Assembly: GCF_014357575.1 (NCBI RefSeq)
Contig: NZ_JACONW010000030.1
Span: 1 to 46,398, forward strand
DNA from: Pseudomonas folii
GTDB taxonomy: Bacteria; Pseudomonadota; Gammaproteobacteria; Pseudomonadales; Pseudomonadaceae
DNA: 46,398 bases
Reading direction: 5' to 3'
Within the stretch, counting starts at the first letter, position 1. Each line of letters opens with the position of its first letter. This document shows, piece after piece, positions 33,389 to 43,118 of the stretch. The notes beneath the pieces were generated by a model that had not been told where the DNA came from, did no database searches, and worked only from the letters and a program-made list of their open reading frames with translations. Both the position numbers and the translations under genes were made by a program.

Positions 33389-35269
33389 ATGGCTTTGAAG
33401 TTTCGTCATAAAATTCTGCTGGCTGCTTCGCTCATTGTGGTATTGGCGTTCGCGTTATTCACGCTGTACAACGATTATCTGCAGCGCAATACGATTACCA
33501 AAAACCTTGAGAACTCGGTGGCTCAGGCGGGCGAGCTGACAGCGACCGGCATTCAGAGCTGGTTGAGCGGACGCATTCTGGTTCTGGAAAACCTCGGGCA
33601 GAACGTCGCGCGGCAAGGCACTCAAAGCGATCTGGGTGGCCTGATCGGTCAAACGTCACTGACATCGACTTTCCAGTTCACCTATGTCGGTGATACTGAC
33701 GGCGTATTCACGCAGCGGCCGGACGCCGAAATGCCTGCCGGTTATGACCCGCGCAAGCGTCCCTGGTACACCTCGACGGTTACCGCCGACAAGACCATCA
33801 TCAGCGCGCCTTACCTGGCCTCGGTAGGCGGGCTGGTGGTGACCATTGCCAGTCCGATCAAGATCAACGGCAAGCTTGCCGGCGTCGCAGGCGGCGACTT
33901 GAGCCTGGAAACCCTGGTCAAAATCGTTAACTCAGTAGAGTTCGGCGGCCTGGGACATGCCTTCCTGGTCAGCGGCGACGGACAGGTAATCGTCAGCCCG
34001 GACAAAGACCAGGTGATGAAAAATCTCAAGGACATCTATCCAGGGCAAACCCTGACGCTGGACAAGAAGTTGCGTGAAGTCACCCTCAACGGCCAGCAAC
34101 GCTTGCTGTCATTTGCCCCGATCAGTGGGTTGCCGGGGGCGGACTGGTACATCGGACTGTCGATCGACAAGGAAAAAGCCTACGCGCCGTTAGGCGAATT
34201 CCGGACCTCGGCGCTTATTGCCATGGTGGTGGCCGTCATCGTCATCGCTTTGCTGTTGAGTTTGCTGATCAGCGCGCTGATGCGTCCGTTGACGGCGATG
34301 GGCCGTGCCATGCAGGACATCGCGCAAGGTGAGGGTGATCTGACCCGCCGCCTGAGCATTCAGGGCAAGGATGAATTTGCCGAATTGGGTGGCTCATTCA
34401 ACCAGTTCGTCGAGCGCGTGCATGCGTCCATCTCGGAAGTCTCTTCAGCGACGCTACTGGTTCATGACCTGTCGCAACGGGTGGAGCAATCGTCCAATTC
34501 CTCGATTCTGGGCTTTGACGAGCAGAGCGCCCGGACCAATAGCGTGGCCGCCGCGATCAACGAACTGGGCGCTGCCACCCAGGAGATTGCCCGCAACGCT
34601 TCCGATGCTTCCGCTCAGGCCAGCCAGGCCCGTGAGCAGGCGGAAGACAGCCGCGCAGTGGTGGAAAAAACCATTCAGGCCATGACCAGTCTTTCATCCA
34701 AGATCAGCGATTCGTGCACGCAAATTGAAACCCTGAACACCAGCACTGAAAACATCGGGCAGATTCTCGACGTGATCAAAAGCATCTCGCAGCAGACCAA
34801 CCTGCTTGCGCTCAATGCGGCGATTGAAGCTGCGCGCGCAGGTGAAGCCGGTCGTGGCTTTGCGGTGGTAGCCGATGAAGTACGTAACCTGGCGCACCGG
34901 ACTCAAGAGTCTGCCGATCAGGTACACAAGATGATCGGCGAGTTGCAGCAGGGTTCTCATGACGCGGTGGAGAACATGAACCAGAGTCAGGCCAGCAGCC
35001 GCGACAGCGTTGACGTCGCCAACCAGGCAGGCACCCGACTGACCAGCGTCACCCAGCGCATCAGTGAAATCGACGGCATGAACCAGTCAGTGGCGGCTGC
35101 CACCGAAGAGCAGACCGCCGTGGTGGAGACGCTCAACGTCGACATCAGCCAGATCAACATGCTTAACCAGCAGGGCGTCGCCAACCTCAACGAAACCCTG
35201 TCCGACTGCGCCGCGCTTTCGCAGCAGGCAGGGCGCCTGAAGCAATTGGTGGCAAGCTTCAAGATCTGA
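33389..35269 (+). CDS. Methyl-accepting chemotaxis protein, dCache type
   Basis: A 626-aa chemoreceptor: first membrane helix about residues 9-29, periplasmic dCache sensor about 35-270 (with the DPRKRPWY and [13 protein letters not shown] segments), second helix about 272-297, HAMP to about 350, then the cytoplasmic signalling coiled coil with hairpin tip near 475-505 ([20 protein letters not shown]). Methylation helices flank it. There is no C-terminal CheR/CheB pentapeptide. dCache receptors often bind amino acids or organic acids; the ligand here is unknown. A terminator follows. Confidence 0.93.
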   Translation: MALKFRHKILLAASLIVVLAFALFTLYNDYLQRNTITKNLENSVAQAGELTATGIQSWLSGRILVLENLGQNVARQGTQSDLGGLIGQTSLTSTFQFTYVGDTDGVFTQRPDAEMPAGYDPRKRPWYTSTVTADKTIISAPYLASVGGLVVTIASPIKINGKLAGVAGGDLSLETLVKIVNSVEFGGLGHAFLVSGDGQVIVSPDKDQVMKNLKDIYPGQTLTLDKKLREVTLNGQQRLLSFAPISGLPGADWYIGLSIDKEKAYAPLGEFRTSALIAMVVAVIVIALLLSLLISALMRPLTAMGRAMQDIAQGEGDLTRRLSIQGKDEFAELGGSFNQFVERVHASISEVSSATLLVHDLSQRVEQSSNSSILGFDEQSARTNSVAAAINELGAATQEIARNASDASAQASQAREQAEDSRAVVEKTIQAMTSLSSKISDSCTQIETLNTSTENIGQILDVIKSISQQTNLLALNAAIEAARAGEAGRGFAVVADEVRNLAHRTQESADQVHKMIGELQQGSHDAVENMNQSQASSRDSVDVANQAGTRLTSVTQRISEIDGMNQSVAAATEEQTAVVETLNVDISQINMLNQQGVANLNETLSDCAALSQQAGRLKQLVASFKI

Positions 35270-35292
35270 CCGGTCTATCGGTGATGTCAGCG

Positions 35293-35327
35293 AAGGCCAG
35301 TGAGCGTTGAAGCTCCTGGCCTTTTTT
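35293..35327 (+). terminator. Intrinsic terminator of the chemoreceptor gene
   Basis: AAGGCCAG (35293-35300) pairs with CTGGCCTT (35316-35323), with an inner GAGC/GCTC pairing and a run of T to 35327, shortly after the receptor stop. Confidence 0.88.
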
Positions 35328-35482
35328 ATGGGCGGTTCGCCAAGAATTAACGGAGCAATCCCGCGTAACCATGGGAAAAGTCGGACTGCCACGGCTATCT
35401 GGCCTGCTTTATGGTGGGGCACTTGAAATGTCGCCCGCCAACCATGTGATTCTGTAGGACCTGATGGGCCGGGGCGGGGGCC

Positions 35483-35573
35483 TGTTGGAGCGAGGCTTGC
35501 CCGCGAACCAGCAGACTCAGAGGGTCAGGCACACCGCGTTATCGTTCTTCGCGGGCAAGCCACGCTCCAACAA
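35483..35573. repeat. REP doublet, GTTGGAGCGAGGCTTG type
   Basis: TGTTGGAGCGAGGCTTGCCC and the inverted GGGCAAGCCACGCTCCAACA, ending at 35573, with ACCGCGTTATCGTT in the centre. A decayed second REP arm (GGCGGCACTCCTACAAAA, 35613 on) follows and leads into the pseudogene leader. Confidence 0.85.
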
Positions 35574-35673
35574 ATCCCGTGTTTTCTGCGCGGCAGCGCA
35601 GCGTTCAGAACGGGCGGCACTCCTACAAAAATTCATTCAAATTCAGTAAGTTGTATTTTGAGATGAGAGAGTT

Positions 35674-35893
35674 ATGACACGTGACATTTTTGCTGAGATC
35701 AATGAAGGGCTAGACGCCTTGTCTGAACATCGCCAAGGGAAGACAGGGCTACTTACTCATTATGTAGAGCTGAAAAACTCTCAGCCGGTCGCTGTCTTGG
35801 GTCTCTCCGAGGCCGAACGCTCAGGCCACGACGTTGATTCGGTTGGTAGATCGGTTTCCTGAGACGGTGCAGCATCTGGCAGCCTTGGTGTAA
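35674..35893 (+). pseudogene. XRE-family antitoxin lacking its DNA-binding core
   Basis: The frame starts MTRDIFAEINEGLDALSEHR and continues QGKTGLLTHYVELKN, which is the N-terminus of the roughly 100-aa HTH antitoxins of the HigA/NadS sort. Around 35800-35812 the frame breaks. From 35813 another frame reads PNAQATTLIRLVDRFPETVQ and ends HLAALV, the C-terminus of the same family (normally after NWEQGRAK). The helix-turn-helix between, about 30-40 residues, is missing. The first frame runs on to 35862 with an altered tail, so any product would not bind DNA. No toxin gene is adjacent. Confidence 0.75.
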
Positions 35894-36101
35894 GCCACCA
35901 AACCACGTCCAAGCTGACTTCATCCGTTCTGAATATCGCGTAAGACTGATCCCGATCACACTCTCCTCGTCCGACAAACCTTTGATTTTCCGGCGTAATC
36001 CCGGACAATCGCGCCCCTCTTTTCTGAGGGGACGCGAAACTGCCCAGTTTTTCTGACGCGTCCCTGCCATGTTGTATTAACCGGCACGGAGATTCGACCG
36101 G

Positions 36102-37379
36102 ATGAATGATCAGGCCAATAGCGTCGAACAGCGTTTCGATGCAGCCGCTACACCGATTGCGGCGTGGAGTCGTCATGACACCACCTGGATGCTCGGGTTG
36201 TTCGGCACCGCCATCGGCGCAGGTACGTTGTTCTTGCCCATCAACGCAGGTATTGGCGGCTTCTGGCCGTTGCTGGCCCTGGCGCTGCTGGCGTTTCCGA
36301 TGACCTACTACGCGCACCGCGGTTTGACCCGCTTCGTACTTTCCGGTCGAGAGGGGGCGGACATCACCGAAGTTGTCGAACAGCATTTCGGCAAAAGCGC
36401 CGGCACGCTGATCACCGCGTTGTACTTCTTTGCAATCTTCCCGATTCTGCTGATCTATAGCGTGGCGCTGACCAACACCGTCGGCAGCTTTCTAGAGCAT
36501 CAACTGCACATTCAGCCGCCGCCACGTGCATTGCTGGCATTTGTGCTGATTCTTGGCTTGCTGGCAGTGGTGCGCTGCGGCGAACGGTTCATCGTCAAGG
36601 CCATGAGCCTGATGGTCTACCCGTTCATCGTGGCCTTGCTGTTCCTTGCGGTGTTCCTGATTCCGCACTGGAACGGCGGCATTCTCAGCACAGCCACCAC
36701 GCTACCGGAACCTTCGGCATTCCTGCATACCTTCTGGCTGGCGATTCCGGTGATGGTGTTTTCCTTCAACCATTCACCGATCATTTCTGCGTTTGCCGTT
36801 GACCAGAAGCGTATGTATGGCGCTCAGGCTGAAGGTCGCAGCTCGCAGATTCTTGCGCGTGCCCACGGCTTGATGGTGATCATGGTGATGTTCTTCGTGT
36901 TCAGCTGCGTGCTGACCCTGTCACCGGCACAACTGGCTGAAGCCAAGACCCAGAACATCTCGATCCTGTCTTACCTGGCTAACCACTTCAGCAACCCGAC
37001 CATCGCGTTTGTCGCGCCGCTGATTGCCTTCGTGGCGATTGCCAAATCGTTCCTCGGCCACTACATCGGTGCCAGTGAAGGTTTGAAAGGTATTGTGGTG
37101 AGGACCGGTCTGCGTCCAGCGCCGAAAGCCCTCGACCGTCTGACTGCGGCCATGATGCTGGTGGTGTGCTGGGTGGTCGCCACGCTTAACCCAAGCATCC
37201 TCGGCATGATCGAAACCCTTGGCGGGCCGATCATTACCGCGTTGCTGTTCCTGATGCCGATGTACGCCATCCACAAGGTTCCGGCCATGCGTCAGTACGC
37301 AGGCAAGGCATCCAACGTGTTTGTGGTAGTTGTGGGTGTGGTGTCGATGCTGGCGCTGGTTTATTCATTGATGCAGTAG
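36102..37379 (+). CDS. Serine/threonine transporter, HAAAP family (SdaC-like)
   Basis: A 425-aa inner-membrane permease of the hydroxy/aromatic amino-acid family with about eleven to twelve hydrophobic helices. GLFGTAIGAGTLFLPINAG after the short N-terminus and SFNHSPIISAFA in the middle are typical of SdaC/TdcC serine or threonine:H+ symporters. A metabolic partner such as serine dehydratase is not adjacent. GGAG lies about ten bases before the ATG. The REP at 37398 follows directly. Confidence 0.88.
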   Translation: MNDQANSVEQRFDAAATPIAAWSRHDTTWMLGLFGTAIGAGTLFLPINAGIGGFWPLLALALLAFPMTYYAHRGLTRFVLSGREGADITEVVEQHFGKSAGTLITALYFFAIFPILLIYSVALTNTVGSFLEHQLHIQPPPRALLAFVLILGLLAVVRCGERFIVKAMSLMVYPFIVALLFLAVFLIPHWNGGILSTATTLPEPSAFLHTFWLAIPVMVFSFNHSPIISAFAVDQKRMYGAQAEGRSSQILARAHGLMVIMVMFFVFSCVLTLSPAQLAEAKTQNISILSYLANHFSNPTIAFVAPLIAFVAIAKSFLGHYIGASEGLKGIVVRTGLRPAPKALDRLTAAMMLVVCWVVATLNPSILGMIETLGGPIITALLFLMPMYAIHKVPAMRQYAGKASNVFVVVVGVVSMLALVYSLMQ

Positions 37380-37397
37380 TCGTTGGAATGCAATTCC

Positions 37398-37470
37398 TGT
37401 AGGAGCTGCCGAACGCTGCGAAGCGTTAATCCTGATACACCGCCATTCGCAGCCTTCGGCAGCTCCTACG
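37398..37470. repeat. REP palindrome, GCTGCCGAA type
   Basis: GTAGGAGCTGCCGAACGCTG and the inverted CGCAGCCTTCGGCAGCTCCT. It matches the class at 10568, and the flank GGAATGCAATTC precedes it. Confidence 0.87.
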
Positions 37471-37492
37471 GGGTTGTGTCTGCAGGGAAAAC

Positions 37493-37942
37493 TCACTGCG
37501 CCGGGTAGTCCGCCACTACCTGCTCTTCACCCGAAGCGGTCAGGCCAATGATCTGGTGAGCGCTTCTGCGATTACCCGACTCCATACCCGGCGAGCCCAT
37601 CGGCATGCCGGGTGCGGCGACGCCGATCAGGTCTTTCCGGGCCACGAGCTCGCGAATCTCCGAGACTGGCACGTGACCTTCGACGAACTTGCCGTTGATC
37701 ACGCCGGTGTGGCATGAGCCCAGTTTCTCGGGCACGCCGAGTTTTTCCTTCACGGCACTCATGTTGTCTTCGGGATGATCATTCACGGTAAAACCGTTTT
37801 CCTTGAGGTACGCCATCCACTTGGTGCAGCAACCGCAATTCGGATCGCGGTGCACGTCAATGGTTTGTGGCGCGGCGTGCAGCAGAGTACTGAACCCGAG
37901 GAGTGCGATCAGGCTGGCCTGTTTGATCTTCGAAAGCGTCAT
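37493..37942 (-). CDS. DUF411 metal-binding periplasmic protein
   Basis: A 149-aa exported protein: the N-terminal KQASLIALLGFSTLLHA is a signal peptide, followed by the DUF411 signature DPNCGCCTKWMAYLKENGF and a later SCHTG. The Cys residues suggest binding of copper or another soft metal, as in CopG-like proteins; no copper-resistance neighbour is visible. The ATG at 37942 is preferred to an upstream in-frame start at 37975, whose extra residues interrupt the signal peptide. Confidence 0.88.
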   Translation of the reverse strand: MTLSKIKQASLIALLGFSTLLHAAPQTIDVHRDPNCGCCTKWMAYLKENGFTVNDHPEDNMSAVKEKLGVPEKLGSCHTGVINGKFVEGHVPVSEIRELVARKDLIGVAAPGMPMGSPGMESGNRRSAHQIIGLTASGEEQVVADYPAQ

Positions 37943-38035
37943 GAGAGATGTGCTCAAGGAATATTCAAAGGGCAAAGGCTACACGGGTTGTGAGGGCTGG
38001 AAAACCTTGGCCCTAAACGATGTACGCGGTTCCTT

Positions 38036-38122
38036 GTGGGAGCGGTGCTTGCCCGCGATGCATGAGACGAAGCTTGAAGACACACCGCGTTATCGTTTAT
38101 CGCGGGCAAGCACCGCTCCCAC
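38036..38122. repeat. REP doublet, GTGGGAGCGGTGCTTG type
   Basis: GTGGGAGCGGTGCTTGCCCG and the inverted CGGGCAAGCACCGCTCCCAC, ending at 38122, with ACCGCGTTATCGTTTA in the centre. It marks the 3' end of the gamma-glutamyltransferase operon. The same class occurs half-complete at 21260 and at 46302. Confidence 0.88.
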
Positions 38123-38142
38123 ATTTAACCGCGCTTGGTCAG

Positions 38143-39738
38143 TCAGTACGCAGCCACCAACCCATCCTTTCTTGGATCAGTCCCACCCACATACCCATGG
38201 GCCGTGCGCTGGATGATCTGTGCGCCACCAAAGGCAAACACGCCGCTTGGCTCTTCGACATCGATGTCATGGCCTTTGGCGCGCAGTGCCTTGACCACTT
38301 CTGGATCAAACGCACGCTCCACAGCAACCTTCAGCCCCGACTCGATCCTCCAGCGCGGTGCGTCGGCGGCGGCTTGCGGGTTCTGTTTGTAACGCAAGAT
38401 GCGCATCATCATCTGCAAGTGACCCTGCGCCTGCATCGGGCCGCCCATCAAGCCGAAGGACATCAACGGCGTGCCGTCGGCATTCATCACAAAGCCGGGG
38501 ATGATGGTGTGGAACGGACGCTTGCGCGGTGCCACGTAGTTCACGTGGGTCGGGTCCAGCGAAAAGCCCGCGCCGCGGTTCTGCATGCTGATGCCGGTGC
38601 CCGGCACGACAACGCCGGAGCCAAAGCCCATGTAATTGGACTGGATGAACGAGATCATCATGCCGCTTTCATCGGCGGCCGACAGGTAAACCGTGCCGCC
38701 TGGCTTTGGTGAGCCGTGACCCGGATTGGCCGCCTGATCAGTCACCAGTCCGGCGCGCTCCATCAGGTAGGCCTTGCCCAGCAAATCTTCGGAAGGCACG
38801 CGCATGTGATCGCTGTCGGCGACGTGTTCGTCCAGGTCAGCCAGGGCCAGTTTCATGGCTTCCAGCACTGGGTGAACGGTTTCAAGGCTGTCCACCGGAT
38901 GCTCGCCCACGCCCAGCGCTTCAAGCATGGTTAAACCGGCGAGCGTTGCAATGCCCTGACCATTCGGTGGCAATTCGTGAACCACGGCACCGGCATACGG
39001 CACCGCCAGCGTGTCGATCCAGTCCACGGTGTGCGTCGCCAGATCGTCCAGGCTCATGACGCTGCCGTTGGCATTGGCATGGGCAATGATTGTCTCTGCC
39101 AGTTCGCCGCGATAGAAGGCTTCACCTTTGGTCTGGGCGATCAGTTCCAGGGTGCGGGCATGGTCTTTGAGTTTGATTTTCTCGCCAGCCAGCGGCGCCT
39201 TGCCATCCGGCATGAAGCACTCGGCAAAGCCCGGTTGATCCTTGAGCAACTGCGAGCCGCGCTTCCACAGCTCGGCGATGATCGGCGTGACCTGATAGCC
39301 ATCGCGGGCATAGCCAATAGCCGGTTCAGCCAGTGTGGCGAACGGCAGTTTGCCGTAACGCTCGGACAACTCGACCCAGGCTGATACCGCACCCGGCACG
39401 CTGACCGCAGGCCAGCCACGTTGTGGCATCTGGCTCTGGCCCGCGAAATACTCGGGCGTCCAGGCCTGCGGTGCGCGACCGGAGGCGTTCAAGCCTTGCA
39501 GCTTGCTGCCGTCCCAGACGATGGCGAAGGCATCGCTGCCAATCCCGCAACCGGTGGGCTCGACCACGGTCAGCACCATGGCCGCAGCGATGGCGGCGTC
39601 GACCGCATTGCCGCCCTTGCGCAGCATGTCCAGCCCGGCCTGTGCGGCCAACGGCTGGGAGCAGGCGACCATGTTGTTGCCCATCACCGGCGAGCGCGCC
39701 GAAGCGTAAGGTTGGCTGTAATCCAGATCATCGAACAT
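38143..39738 (-). CDS. Gamma-glutamyltransferase-family protein
   Basis: A 531-aa N-terminal-nucleophile hydrolase of the gamma-glutamyltransferase family. The catalytic Thr is Thr349 in PGGTVYLSAAD, aligning with the TTHYSVVD site where the precursor is cut into two subunits; SNYMGFGSGVVVPGTGI and NNRGAGF-like NRGAGFSLDP follow as expected. GNAVDAAIAAAMVL marks the N-terminal domain. No signal peptide is seen, unlike periplasmic Ggt, suggesting it acts in the cytoplasm. It is the last gene of the peptide-uptake operon, 33 bases after the second permease. It could be a hydrolase acting on gamma-glutamyl compounds; the substrate is inferred. Confidence 0.85.
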   Translation of the reverse strand: MFDDLDYSQPYASARSPVMGNNMVACSQPLAAQAGLDMLRKGGNAVDAAIAAAMVLTVVEPTGCGIGSDAFAIVWDGSKLQGLNASGRAPQAWTPEYFAGQSQMPQRGWPAVSVPGAVSAWVELSERYGKLPFATLAEPAIGYARDGYQVTPIIAELWKRGSQLLKDQPGFAECFMPDGKAPLAGEKIKLKDHARTLELIAQTKGEAFYRGELAETIIAHANANGSVMSLDDLATHTVDWIDTLAVPYAGAVVHELPPNGQGIATLAGLTMLEALGVGEHPVDSLETVHPVLEAMKLALADLDEHVADSDHMRVPSEDLLGKAYLMERAGLVTDQAANPGHGSPKPGGTVYLSAADESGMMISFIQSNYMGFGSGVVVPGTGISMQNRGAGFSLDPTHVNYVAPRKRPFHTIIPGFVMNADGTPLMSFGLMGGPMQAQGHLQMMMRILRYKQNPQAAADAPRWRIESGLKVAVERAFDPEVVKALRAKGHDIDVEEPSGVFAFGGAQIIQRTAHGYVGGTDPRKDGLVAAY

Positions 39739-39770
39739 ATGCGTTTCTCTTTGGCAGAATAACGAAAGGT

Positions 39771-40643
39771 TTAGCCTTTGGGGTCCAGCGCATCGCGCAG
39801 GCCGTCACCCAGCAGGTTGAAACACAGGACCGTGATGTAGATCGCCACGCCGGGCGCAATCGACATCCACGGAGCCTGCTCCATGAAATTCTTCGCAGTA
39901 TTGAGCATTGAGCCCCAGGACGGCGACGGCGGTTGCTGGCCCAGACCGAGGAACGACAGGCTGGCTTCGGCCAGAATCGCCGAAGCGATGGTCAGCGTCG
40001 CTTGCACCACCAGCGGCGACATCACGTTGGGCAGCACGTAACGCAGAATGATCCAGCGATCCGGCAGGCCAATGGCGCGTGCACCCTCCAGATAATCCTC
40101 GTGCTTGATCGACAGCACCTGGCCGCGAGTCAACCGGGCGAAAATCGGCATGGCAGATAGGCCGATGGCGATCATCGCGTTGGTCAGGCTTGGGCCGAGA
40201 AAGGCGCCCAGCGCGATGGCCAACACCAGAAACGGGCAGGACAGCAGCGCTTCCATGACTTGCGAAATGATCATGTCCAGTTTGCCGCCAAAATACCCGG
40301 CCAGCAGGCCCAGGGGCACGCCGATAAACATGGCGATAGCCACCGAAACACCACCGGCCAGCAGCGAACTGCGAGCGCCAAACAGCAGGCGCGAAAATAG
40401 ATCGCGGCCCAATTCGTCGGTGCCCAGCCAGTACATCAGCGAGGGCGCTTTACGCACGGCGAGGAAGTTGGCTTTCAGCGGGTCGTGGGGCGCAATCCAT
40501 GGCGCCAGAAGGGCCGCCAGGACAAACAGCAGCAACACCGCTGCGCCAATCACCGCGCCTTTGTTGGCGAGGAATTTCTTCAGGAACGGCGAGCGACTGC
40601 GGGGCAGGATCGCGCTGTGCGGGAGGCTGGCAATAGCGGTCAT
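39771..40643 (-). CDS. DppC-type ABC permease
   Basis: A 290-aa inner-membrane subunit of the Opp/Dpp/Gsi group with six hydrophobic helices. GTDELGRDLFSRLLFGARSSL follows the first periplasmic loop and HEDYLEGARAIGLPD is the EAA-type coupling loop. ATG at 40643 overlaps the end of the other permease gene by one base (TGATG), so they are coupled; a longer frame to 40727 would run into the upstream gene. Together with the DppB-like subunit it forms the translocation channel. Confidence 0.93.
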   Translation of the reverse strand: MTAIASLPHSAILPRSRSPFLKKFLANKGAVIGAAVLLLFVLAALLAPWIAPHDPLKANFLAVRKAPSLMYWLGTDELGRDLFSRLLFGARSSLLAGGVSVAIAMFIGVPLGLLAGYFGGKLDMIISQVMEALLSCPFLVLAIALGAFLGPSLTNAMIAIGLSAMPIFARLTRGQVLSIKHEDYLEGARAIGLPDRWIILRYVLPNVMSPLVVQATLTIASAILAEASLSFLGLGQQPPSPSWGSMLNTAKNFMEQAPWMSIAPGVAIYITVLCFNLLGDGLRDALDPKG

Positions 40644-41587
40644 CAGGCAGTCCTCAGACGCGGGTTGATCAGGCGGTAAAGCACGTCGGCCAGCAGATTC
40701 AGCATCAGGAAGCCAATTGCTACACACAGCACCACGCCTTGCACCACGGCGTAGTCACGGTTGAACACCGCATCGACAATCATCTTGCCGAAGCCCGGAA
40801 TACTGAAGACCTGCTCGGTCAGCACTGCGCCGCCAAGCAGTTCACCGAACAGTAAGGTGGTCAGCGTGACGATGGGCATCAATGCGTTGCGCAGCGCATG
40901 CTTGAGAATCACCGTGCGCGGGAACAGCCCTTTGGCCCGGGCAGTACGGACGTAATCGGTGCGCAGCACTTCGAGCATGGCGCTGCGGGTGTGGCGCATG
41001 AGAATCCCCGACAACCCGGCACCCAACACGAACGCAGGCAGGATCAAGGTTTTCAGGTTTTGCCCGAAATCCTCGCCCATGGGCACGAAACCGGAGGCGG
41101 GCAACCATTGCAGTTTCACCGCAAAAATCATGATCAGCAGGATGCCCAGCCAGAAGTGCGGAATGGAAATCCCCGACAGCGCCACGACGTTGGCTCCGTA
41201 ATCCACGGCGGTGCCTTTGCGCACCGCCGAGATGATCCCGGTGGGGATGCCGATCAGCAGCGCAATCAGCAAGGCCAGCACTGCCAGCTCAATGGTCACC
41301 GGCAACTTGGACGCCAGCAGCGTGGTCACCGGTTGCTCGGTGCGCAGCGAGGTGCCGAAGTCGCCGGTCAGCACGTTGCCGACCCAGTTCAGGTACTGCA
41401 ACGGGATCGGGTCATCAAGCCGGTACTTGTCGCGCAGGTATTCCATGACCGCCGGATCGCGTTCTTCCCCGGCCATGGCCAGCACCGGGTCACCCGGCAG
41501 CAGCTTCTGCAGGGTGAAAACGAACAGCGAAACCAGAATCAGCGTCGGGATCGAGCTGAGCAGGCGTCGCAGGATGAACATCAGCAT
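40643..41587 (-). CDS. DppB-type ABC permease
   Basis: A 314-aa inner-membrane subunit with six hydrophobic helices. The first helix (LLSSIPTLILVSLFVFTL) precedes the large periplasmic domain typical of DppB (MEYLRDKYRLDDPIPLQYLNW) and LRTDYVRTARAKGL forms the EAA coupling loop. GAGG is 7 bases before the ATG at 41587. It lies 28 bases after the solute-binding protein gene. Confidence 0.93.
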   Translation of the reverse strand: MLMFILRRLLSSIPTLILVSLFVFTLQKLLPGDPVLAMAGEERDPAVMEYLRDKYRLDDPIPLQYLNWVGNVLTGDFGTSLRTEQPVTTLLASKLPVTIELAVLALLIALLIGIPTGIISAVRKGTAVDYGANVVALSGISIPHFWLGILLIMIFAVKLQWLPASGFVPMGEDFGQNLKTLILPAFVLGAGLSGILMRHTRSAMLEVLRTDYVRTARAKGLFPRTVILKHALRNALMPIVTLTTLLFGELLGGAVLTEQVFSIPGFGKMIVDAVFNRDYAVVQGVVLCVAIGFLMLNLLADVLYRLINPRLRTA

Positions 41588-41615
41588 GCCGGAACCTCGC
41601 AGGTGCGTCCGTCAG

Positions 41616-43118
41616 TCATGGTTTGAACGCGACGTTGGCCAGACGAATCAGACCGTCCGGGTTTGGCACGAAGCCGGTCACGTTGTTACGCATGGCAATG
41701 ATGCGTGGGTCGAAATACAGGTACGCGGTCGGTACTTCGTCAGCCAGCAAACGCAATGCTTCGTTGTATAGCGCCTGACGTTGTGGAACGTCGTTGACAG
41801 TGCGCGCCTTGTTCAGCAGTTCGTCGAGCTTGGCGTTGCAGTATTTACCGTCGTTCTGGCCACCTTTGCAGGTCACGAACTGGTGGATGTCGCCATCCGG
41901 ATCAGGACGGCCCGACCAGGCGCTCATGCCGATCTGGAAGTTGCCGCTCTGCTGTTCGCTGAGCATCGTGGCGTATTCAGTGGCGATCAGATTGACCTTG
42001 AAGCCCGCTTCTTCAGCCATGGCCTGAATGATCTGCCCGACCTGTTGCGCGATCGGGTTGTTGGCCACTTTCAGGTCTACCGCCAAAGGCAGTTTCACAC
42101 CGGCCGCAGCCAGCAGCGCCTTGCTTTTCTCGACGTCCCGAGTCGGGATCGGCAGCGCCTGATCGTAGTACGGGCTGTTTTTCGGGAACGGCTGAGCGCT
42201 TGGGGCGTACAGACCTTCGAACACCACTTGGTTGATGGCATCGCGGTCGATGGACAGCTCGAATGCCTTGCGCACGCGCTTGTCTTTGCCCATCGGCGTA
42301 TTGGCTTTTTCACCGTTGCCGATATTGAACATCAGCTGCATATAGCCCAGGCCTGGCGTGTTGTAGATCGCCAGCTTGCTGTCGCCCTTGACGGTTTTCA
42401 CGTCGGTCGGCGCGACGCGCTCGATGATGTCCAGATCGCCGGAGCGCAGGTTAGCGAGGCGCACCGAGGTGTCCGGAATTGGCAGGAACACGACTTTGTC
42501 GAAGTGATAGGCCTGCTTGTTCCAGTAGTTATCAAAACGCTCCAGTACGATGCGATCCTGCTGCACGCGCTGGACGAATTTGTAGGGCCCGGAGCAGACA
42601 GGTTTGGACGCGAATTCGCCCTGAGCGGCCTTCGGCGCGAGCATCATCCCGGCACGGTCCGAGAGTTGCGAAACCAGTGTGGCATCGGCTTGCTTGAGCT
42701 TGATGGCCACGGTTTTCGCGTCGACCACTTCCACGCTGTCCACCGAGGCCAGTTCGCTTTTGCGCAGGGAGTCGGGCAGGGTGCGGGCGCGGTCGAGGTT
42801 GAACTTCACCGAGGCGGCATCGAAAGGTTCGCCATCGTGGTAGGTCACGCCGTCCCGCAAGGTCATGGTCAGGGTCTTGCCGTCTTCGCTCCAGTTCCAG
42901 GCAGTGGCCAGTTGTGGTGCGTACGTCAGGTCCGGATTGACGTCCACCAGCTTGTCGCACAGCGCGGTGTAGACCAGACGCCCGGAATAGGTGCGCGAGC
43001 GATGCGGGTCAAGCACATCGGGATCGTCCTGAATACCGATGCGCAACGTCGATTCGGCAAAGGCGGCGTTGGCGGCCAGCAATAACAATGTTCCTGTCAT
43101 GACGCGTGCGATTTTCAT
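41616..43118 (-). CDS. Family-5 solute-binding protein (peptide/glutathione type)
   Basis: A 500-aa periplasmic SBP_bac_5 protein. The signal peptide MKIARVMTGTLLLLAANAAFA is followed by STLRIGIQDDPDVLDPHRSR, the typical entry strand, and WSEDGKTLTMTLRDGVTYHDGEPF. The family binds oligopeptides, dipeptides, glutathione or similar. The ligand cannot be read from sequence; association with a gamma-glutamyltransferase points to a gamma-glutamyl compound. ATG at 43118 overlaps the ATPase stop by ATGA and has GGAG 8 bases upstream. Confidence 0.92.
   Translation of the reverse strand: MKIARVMTGTLLLLAANAAFAESTLRIGIQDDPDVLDPHRSRTYSGRLVYTALCDKLVDVNPDLTYAPQLATAWNWSEDGKTLTMTLRDGVTYHDGEPFDAASVKFNLDRARTLPDSLRKSELASVDSVEVVDAKTVAIKLKQADATLVSQLSDRAGMMLAPKAAQGEFASKPVCSGPYKFVQRVQQDRIVLERFDNYWNKQAYHFDKVVFLPIPDTSVRLANLRSGDLDIIERVAPTDVKTVKGDSKLAIYNTPGLGYMQLMFNIGNGEKANTPMGKDKRVRKAFELSIDRDAINQVVFEGLYAPSAQPFPKNSPYYDQALPIPTRDVEKSKALLAAAGVKLPLAVDLKVANNPIAQQVGQIIQAMAEEAGFKVNLIATEYATMLSEQQSGNFQIGMSAWSGRPDPDGDIHQFVTCKGGQNDGKYCNAKLDELLNKARTVNDVPQRQALYNEALRLLADEVPTAYLYFDPRIIAMRNNVTGFVPNPDGLIRLANVAFKP

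Noticed and set aside
41781..43085. 434-aa open frame antisense to the solute-binding protein gene
   Set aside because: Shadow of a well-supported gene in the operon; composition rich in His, Arg and Gln typical of antisense frames.
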